NCBI RefSeq assembly: GCF_000003815.2
Contig: NC_049983.1
Coordinates: forward strand, 596,524 to 660,523
Reading direction: 5' to 3'
Origin: Branchiostoma floridae
Lineage: Eukaryota > Chordata > Leptocardii > Amphioxiformes > Branchiostomatidae
DNA: 64,000 nt
Shown here: in pieces, positions 61,301 through 64,000 of the stretch
Layout: the number at the start of each line of letters is the position of its first letter
Numbering within the stretch: position 1 is the stretch's first letter
The notes under the pieces: model-generated
What the model saw: the letters and a program-made list of their open reading frames with translations, nothing else
Databases searched by the model: none
Told to the model about the DNA's origin: nothing
Made by a program: the position numbers and the translations under genes

Positions 61301-64000
61301 AGACCAGTACTACTCAGTTTTATTTTTTTTGTTTCGTTCGTAACTTGTAGAAATGTAGTAAAACTAGGACAATGTACTAAGTAAATTGTTATCGCAGCCA
61401 TGTCACGGCGTGTACGTAACGTTACTAGTAAACAAAGCCGATAGTTTCTTTTTTCTCCGTTCGCCAGTGGCACATTTCTATACAACAATGACTCCATGTG
61501 TCGTATATGTGTTGAATTAACTTTTATTTCGGTTTGAAAAGAATAAATGGCTGTTGTCAGTTGAGTATTGTCATTGGTTGCTATCATAGTAAACACGTAG
61601 TTGATACTGGATCATAATTTTGGACGGAAGGTGTGGGAAGGGGGACGATGTTGAACATGCATGTTCGCGAGTAGATGACTTCGCGAAGAGAAGGTTTCAG
61701 CGAAATACGCGAACTTAAAAATCTCGCGAACTTAAATGAACTTACAGTAGTAAGAATGCCACACTCTTATGTCACTGCAATTGCACTTCTTCTTGATCAA
61801 CACGTACATGACCTACAAAATATATACTTGTAAGGGTGTTATACATTACAGATCATTCAAGCTGTATTAGCTCACAGGTTTGGACAAGTTCTGTAAAATT
61901 AAATTGTTCTATCAGCCAAGTACATAAAAAATTTACTTGCCTGAACCAACTTTTCACTTGCCCCAAATCCACATTCTTCTATGTATTTTCACTTCCATCG
62001 ACGATTATTGTTATTGGCTCTATTTTTCTGTGTTGACCAATGCTTGATGTCATGACTGTGAAAAGTAGCAAGTACATTTAAAAATGTCGCATACTGGAAA
62101 AAAAATCAAATATGCCCGATCAAGTGGGGTAGGACATGCACATGCCAGATCTGCCTTTTCACTTGCCGGCCCGGACAATAGGGTTAGTGGACTTGTCCAA
62201 CCCTGTGCTCAATATTGTATCTCCTTGTGAATATGTATTAATGATTGTGAATTGTAGGCAATTCAGTGTCGTGAACACTGCAAAATCTCAACAAGTACAT
62301 TTTGTATCTTGCATCAGATGCTGCCGACAGTGAAGAAGCGAGCACGCCGAAAGAAGGGGAACCAAAGATGGCGGTTGTTCACGGCCAGCAGCAGGATCCG
62401 CCGCCCGAGCGAGACATCCTACCGTTCTTCCTCAAGCCCTGTAACGAGAGGGGTCAGGGCAAGGTCGGGCCAGACGGGGAGCGGCTACAAGATCAAGGTA
62501 GAAACTTGGTTTAAGTGTCTCTATAATTTCTGAACAATCTGCTGTCCTCTTTGAGTTTTTGCTATCTATAGCTAACAGTTTGAAATTGTACAATAGATAC
62601 ACGTAGTCTCACATGAAAGAGTTGTCATTGTGTTAGAAACTTTAGAGATAAAATATGTTCAGTGACTTCAGAGTCAGTATATTGTAGTTTTCTTTTACAT
62701 AACCAGGACTGCCTGTCAGACATCTTCCTCAGAGCTTCTGACTGGAATGCTGCTTCTCGCCGCTATAATGTTGCCTATGTAGGTGGCGCCTTTGCGTCGA
62801 GAACACAATCCCAAACGTGGCTAAGTTTGTATCCCCCCCATTGTCCAGGCTCATCACTGGGGTTGAAACGTAAGCCGGTCAAAGACAGCAATAGTTGTGC
62901 AAAAGAAAAGTCTAGTATCTTAATATGTTCTGCCAAACTGATAAAATAATTCTAAGGTCAGTTTTAAGGTCTAATGATGCATTCATGTTGCATGGCTGTA
63001 AGATTTAAGACTGATGTTGTTGTCTCAGGAAACGTCCCCTTGGACCTGTCAGACCTGACCTACCTGGCCATGGACTGGAGAAACCATGAGAAGTCCAAGA
63101 ACTACGTCCTGGTGCAGTCCAAACAACTGGTATGATATGTTTTACTTTAGAATTCGTTGATTTCTTCACTGTCTCCCCTTAAAATGTTGTAACAGCTTGT
63201 CTTACATATACGTACATGTATCATGTTTACTTCATATACTAATTGTATCTAGAAAGTGATAAGAGTAATATTGATTTAAGCCAATGATCGTGTTCAGTGA
63301 TGAAATATTCTAGGTCAGAAGTGCACATTAATGAACATGGTGGCCAAATGTAATGTTTCTTGGTTTTGAACATGTGCATCTGTGTTATTATTATTAATAG
63401 GAGTATGAAGAGGATGAAAGTGTCCATTCCACACCTACCTCAGGTAAGTTGATTATTACATAATTATAGTTCTTTTCCTTGGGCATGTTTTGCTGTAATG
63501 AATTTGATACCATCAATGAAAAACAAAGGAAGCAAGACATGAGTCTATGTTTATTGGGAATTGCCGAAACACAGACAGACAGAAAGACAACCTAGATTAA
63601 AGGAATACAATATAACCATAGTGATATTTTAGTGATAGACATTGATACAGTCAAACCTGTATTAGCGGCCACCTTTGCATAGCGACCACCTGGTCATTGC
63701 GGTCGCCTTTTGTCTGTCCCTTGGATTTTTCCCATTGATCTAAGCAATCAGAAATAGTCTATAGCGGTCCCCTTTCCATTGCGGCCTCGGCCACATGATT
63801 TCCGGTCCCGTGGATACAGAAACACAGCATATTGCGACCAAGTCTTTGTCGGCAAATTTACCAACGTTTCTTATGGCAATATCTATCATTTTCGGCTTAG
63901 GTTTGACTGTATGTTTTTTAATCATTATGTGTTTGTGACCACAGATGGCCCCATCACCCTACAGCAGTGTCTTCAGCTGTTCACAGAGCCTGAGACACTG
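49335..64000 (+). CDS. USP19: USP19-like deubiquitinase (N-terminal part; runs off right edge)
   Basis: Visible exons: 49335-49557, 50312-50461, 51427-51563, 52283-52424, (gap)-53374, 53836-53984, 54554-54728, 55726-56444, 57312-57469, 58483-58626, 59936-60123, 62318-62497, 63029-63129, 63401-63443 and 63945->64000. Phases agree at every visible junction. A basic leader (VARKRKRSP) precedes CS domain 1 ([20 protein letters not shown], exons 2-3). A linker and CS domain 2 (after the gap, ending at 53374) follow. A Pro-rich stretch precedes the USP Cys box [13 protein letters not shown] in exon 7, whose Cys is catalytic. Exon 8 has the Gln/Asp box [18 protein letters not shown] and CPVCSKV. Exons 9-10 encode an inserted MYND finger ([42 protein letters not shown]). 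This order is specific to USP19. The His box and any C-terminal membrane anchor lie beyond the window. By homology it deubiquitinates ER-associated and misfolded-protein clients. Confidence 0.93.
51191..51398. mobile_element. MITE with TACTGTAAATG termini
   Basis: The left end TACTGTAAATG and right end CATTTACAGTA are perfect inverted repeats. The interior has internal echoes (ACCGTGAACTCAAAACCACC, GCGAACTTAAA-like words). It lies in intron 2 of the USP19-like gene and is the first of four similar elements in this gene. Confidence 0.75.
51745..52020. repeat. Interspersed repeat in intron 3 of the USP19-like gene
   Basis: Contains GGTGGGTTCTTTAACATACT, GGTGTGGCTCTCCTCAAACA and GTGCCATTCCCAAGGATTCA. 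Reverse complements of these words resemble the SINE body/tail seen at 7551 and 55330 (TTGGGAA.GCACTT, CATGTTAAAGAACC). It is probably a SINE in minus orientation. Confidence 0.5.
52784..53105. other. Assembly gap (322 N)
   Basis: It hides the start of the exon encoding CS domain 2 of the USP19-like gene, and possibly a preceding exon, between those ending at 52424 and 53374. Confidence 0.98.
53545..53700. repeat. GTGTTATGCCAAAGGG short repeats
   Basis: The word GTGTTATGCCAAAGGG(C/T)GG occurs at about 53549, 53627 and 53673. An inverted copy (CCCTTTGGCATAACACA) lies near 53603. It is a small foldback-type cluster in the intron after CS domain 2. Confidence 0.7.
53932..54037 (+). repeat. 53-bp tandem duplication across the exon 6 donor of the USP19-like gene
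   Basis: The unit starting AAGAAACCACCCCCACCACC and ending TTAGCCAGGT is present twice with one T/C difference, so there are two identical donors (after 53984 and after 54037). Only the first preserves the frame into exon 7, because 53 is not a multiple of three. Confidence 0.85.
54125..54295. repeat. SINE-like interspersed repeat
   Basis: Contains TAGGGACTTCCCTCAGATGG, GCATGTTAAAGAACCTGG, AAAAAGAAATGGGG and GTGAGTGGGTCGAACAAAAC, matching words in 55330-55570 and 26525-26650. It lies in intron 6. Confidence 0.5.
54806..55165. mobile_element. Foldback element in intron 7 of the USP19-like gene
   Basis: The arm at about 54806-54965 (AAATCCAACACAAAAACTGG, CCAGTCTTTGTC, TGAGCAGTGGATCAT, TTGCAGGAAGTC) is the reverse complement, with mismatches and indels, of the arm at about 55037-55165. 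The latter carries GACTTCCTGCAACTTATGAT, CCACTGCTCACTGAGTCATG, AAAGACTGGTGCTGTTCAGT and TTTTTGTGTTGGA. The spacer is about 75 bp. Confidence 0.75.
55330..55570. repeat. SINE-body-like repeat
   Basis: It carries CTCAGGTGTAAATGAGTACC (compare CCAGGTGTAAAAATGGGTAC in the SINE at 7551) and GCATGTTAAAGAAACAATCA. It also has AAAAGAGTAGGGTGTCC and GTGAGTGGATCAAATAAATC. It is probably a truncated SINE. Confidence 0.5.
55578..55657. mobile_element. 80-bp MITE with TAGCCTGGTATCCAACCGTA termini
   Basis: Perfect 20-bp inverted ends: TAGCCTGGTATCCAACCGTA and TACGGTTGGATACCAGGCTA. It sits about 70 bp upstream of the acceptor of the catalytic exon at 55726. Confidence 0.85.
56516..56687. mobile_element. 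MITE with TACTGTAAAA termini
   Basis: TACTGTAAAA at the left pairs with TTTTACAGT at the right; inner words resemble the element at 51191. It lies in intron 8. Confidence 0.65.
56972..57311 (+). pseudogene. Three tandem fragments of the MYND exon (5' half) upstream of the real exon
   Basis: The word GGCTGTGTACGAGGTTGCTG, followed by TCTCCAGCGCTGTCTCCAGC or a variant and CCGCTCCCCCATCA, occurs at about 56981, 57089 and 57203. It occurs again in the functional exon (57312-57469). Each copy is preceded by a C-rich tract that would serve as an acceptor, and the first three break off after CCCATCAC without a donor. The spacing is about 110-115 bp. Copy 2 has the shorter CTCCAGCCGCTGTACCGC form. 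Confidence 0.85.
57486..57804. mobile_element. Inverted-repeat element right after the MYND exon
   Basis: The left arm AATGCTGTTCTTTAATGCAT then CAGGGTTCTAACCAGCG pairs with the right arm CGCTGGCTTAGAACCCTTAT then GCAATAAAGAACAGCATTTT. Inner arms also pair (CATAAATTTTCCCATTCCGT with GGATGGGAAAATTTATGTCC). It lies in intron 9. Confidence 0.75.
57955..58008 (+). pseudogene. Decayed copy of the 3' half of the MYND exon
   Basis: GACAGCTCCAACATGGAGAG then GTGCACCAAGAGCTTCAAAG, CTGGATACTGCAAT parallels the functional exon at about 57414-57466 (GACGGCTGCAACATGAAGAG and so on). Two zinc-ligand Cys codons have become Ser (TGC to TCC, TGC to AGC) and the donor is lost. The flanking intron segment (AATAGCAGGTTTCTAGTCAGGATT, in part) recurs at about 58225, so the block was tandemly duplicated. 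Confidence 0.8.
58009..58221. mobile_element. MITE with TACTGTAATTC termini
   Basis: ACTGTAATTC at the left pairs with GAATTACAGTA at the right; it contains CCGCGAAAGTGAACATTTAG and CGTGAAAGTTTAGTACCGAG. It is a member of the TACTGTAA group. Confidence 0.65.
58627..59935 (+). other. Intron 10 of the USP19-like gene
   Basis: A long AT-rich intron. Between about 58980 and 59700 the sequence begins GAGTGCATTCCAAGACACCA and ends GGTGTCTTGGAATGGACTC in inverted orientation. It may be a 720-bp inverted-repeat element rich in TTTACAAAAATGG-type words (59440-59480). Confidence 0.5.
60618..61749. mobile_element. 1.1-kb transposon with TACTGTAAGTTCATTTATGT termini
   Basis: The left end TACTGTAAGTTCATTTATGT then TCGCGAG and the right end CTCGCGAACTTAAATGAACT then TACAGTA are inverted repeats. 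Subterminal GCGAA/TTCGCG words recur. There is no clear coding frame inside. It fills most of intron 11 and is the largest member of the TACTGTAA group here. Confidence 0.8.
61873..62207. mobile_element. MITE with CACAGGTTTGGACAAGT termini
   Basis: CACAGGTTTGGACAAGTTCT at the left is mirrored by GTGGACTTGTCCAACCCTGT at the right. CACTTGCC words recur inside. A partial relative with AAGTCCACTAACCCCATT and CACACTTGCCTGATCGGGCA lies at about 50585-50700 in intron 2. Confidence 0.65.
62705..62890 (-). mobile_element. Penelope-like element relic
   Basis: Shares TTCCTCAGAGCTTCTGACTG, GTAGGTGGCGCCTTTG, CCAAACGTGGCTAAGTTTGT and CTGGGGTTGA with 34460-34630. It lies in intron 12 of the USP19-like gene. 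Confidence 0.6.
63648..63909. mobile_element. pogo/Tc1-mariner-like MITE
   Basis: Ends CAGTCAAACCTGTATTAGCG and CTTAGGTTTGACTG are inverted repeats flanked by TA on both sides (63646-63647 and 63910-63911), the target duplication typical of Tc1/mariner/pogo elements. The interior has AGCGGCCACC and TTGCGGTCGCC words. It ends 35 bp before the exon at 63945. Confidence 0.8.

Overview
The window looks like nuclear DNA of an intron-rich invertebrate deuterostome. A lancelet (Branchiostoma) is my best guess. The basis is short exons with GT-AG introns, a C2H2 zinc-finger gene, secreted F-type lectin/CEMIP-type matrix proteins, animal-specific Hakai and USP19 orthologues, and many different short inverted-repeat transposons. 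The species is inferred from gene content only; no database was consulted. Exons below were read by hand from splice sites, reading-frame phase and family similarity. Two assembly gaps (runs of N) lie at 28801-29327 and 52784-53105.

Layout. (1) 1-3485, minus: the 5' part of a secreted chimera, signal peptide - F-type lectin (fucolectin) domain - CEMIP-type G8 region, running off the left edge. (2) 6815-11564, minus: three exons of an unrecognised small secreted protein. A pair of related DNA transposons (8241-11453) abuts coding sequence on both sides. (3) 16141-17632: a 66-bp minisatellite of about 23 copies, ending 68 bp from the stop of a single-exon eight-finger C2H2 gene (17700-18446, minus). 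(4) 22851-40481, plus: an almost complete secreted CEMIP (KIAA1199)-like gene with 24 visible exons, paralogous to and head-to-head with gene 1. (5) 41691-48979, minus: a complete seven-exon Hakai/CBLL1 E3 ubiquitin ligase. (6) 49335-64000, plus: a USP19-type deubiquitinase (two CS domains, USP Cys box, inserted MYND finger), running off the right edge. Its start codon lies about 355 bp from the Hakai start codon, so the two probably share a divergent promoter.

How the genes relate. The left two-thirds carries two extracellular CEMIP-family genes, hyaluronan-type matrix proteins by homology. One has gained an F-type lectin module on a single symmetric phase 1-1 exon. The right third pairs a RING ubiquitin ligase with a deubiquitinase on one divergent promoter. 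Between and inside the genes are SINE, LINE and Penelope-like relics, several MITE families (termini TACTGTAA, GGCTTAGGTC, CAGTCAAACC, GCCATGTTGATTTGATTA, AGCCTGG), tandem arrays and large foldbacks. The most notable observations are the lectin-CEMIP exon-shuffling chimera, the transposon pair embedded in a small secreted gene, the repeatedly duplicated fragments of the USP19 MYND exon, and the ligase/deubiquitinase divergent pair.
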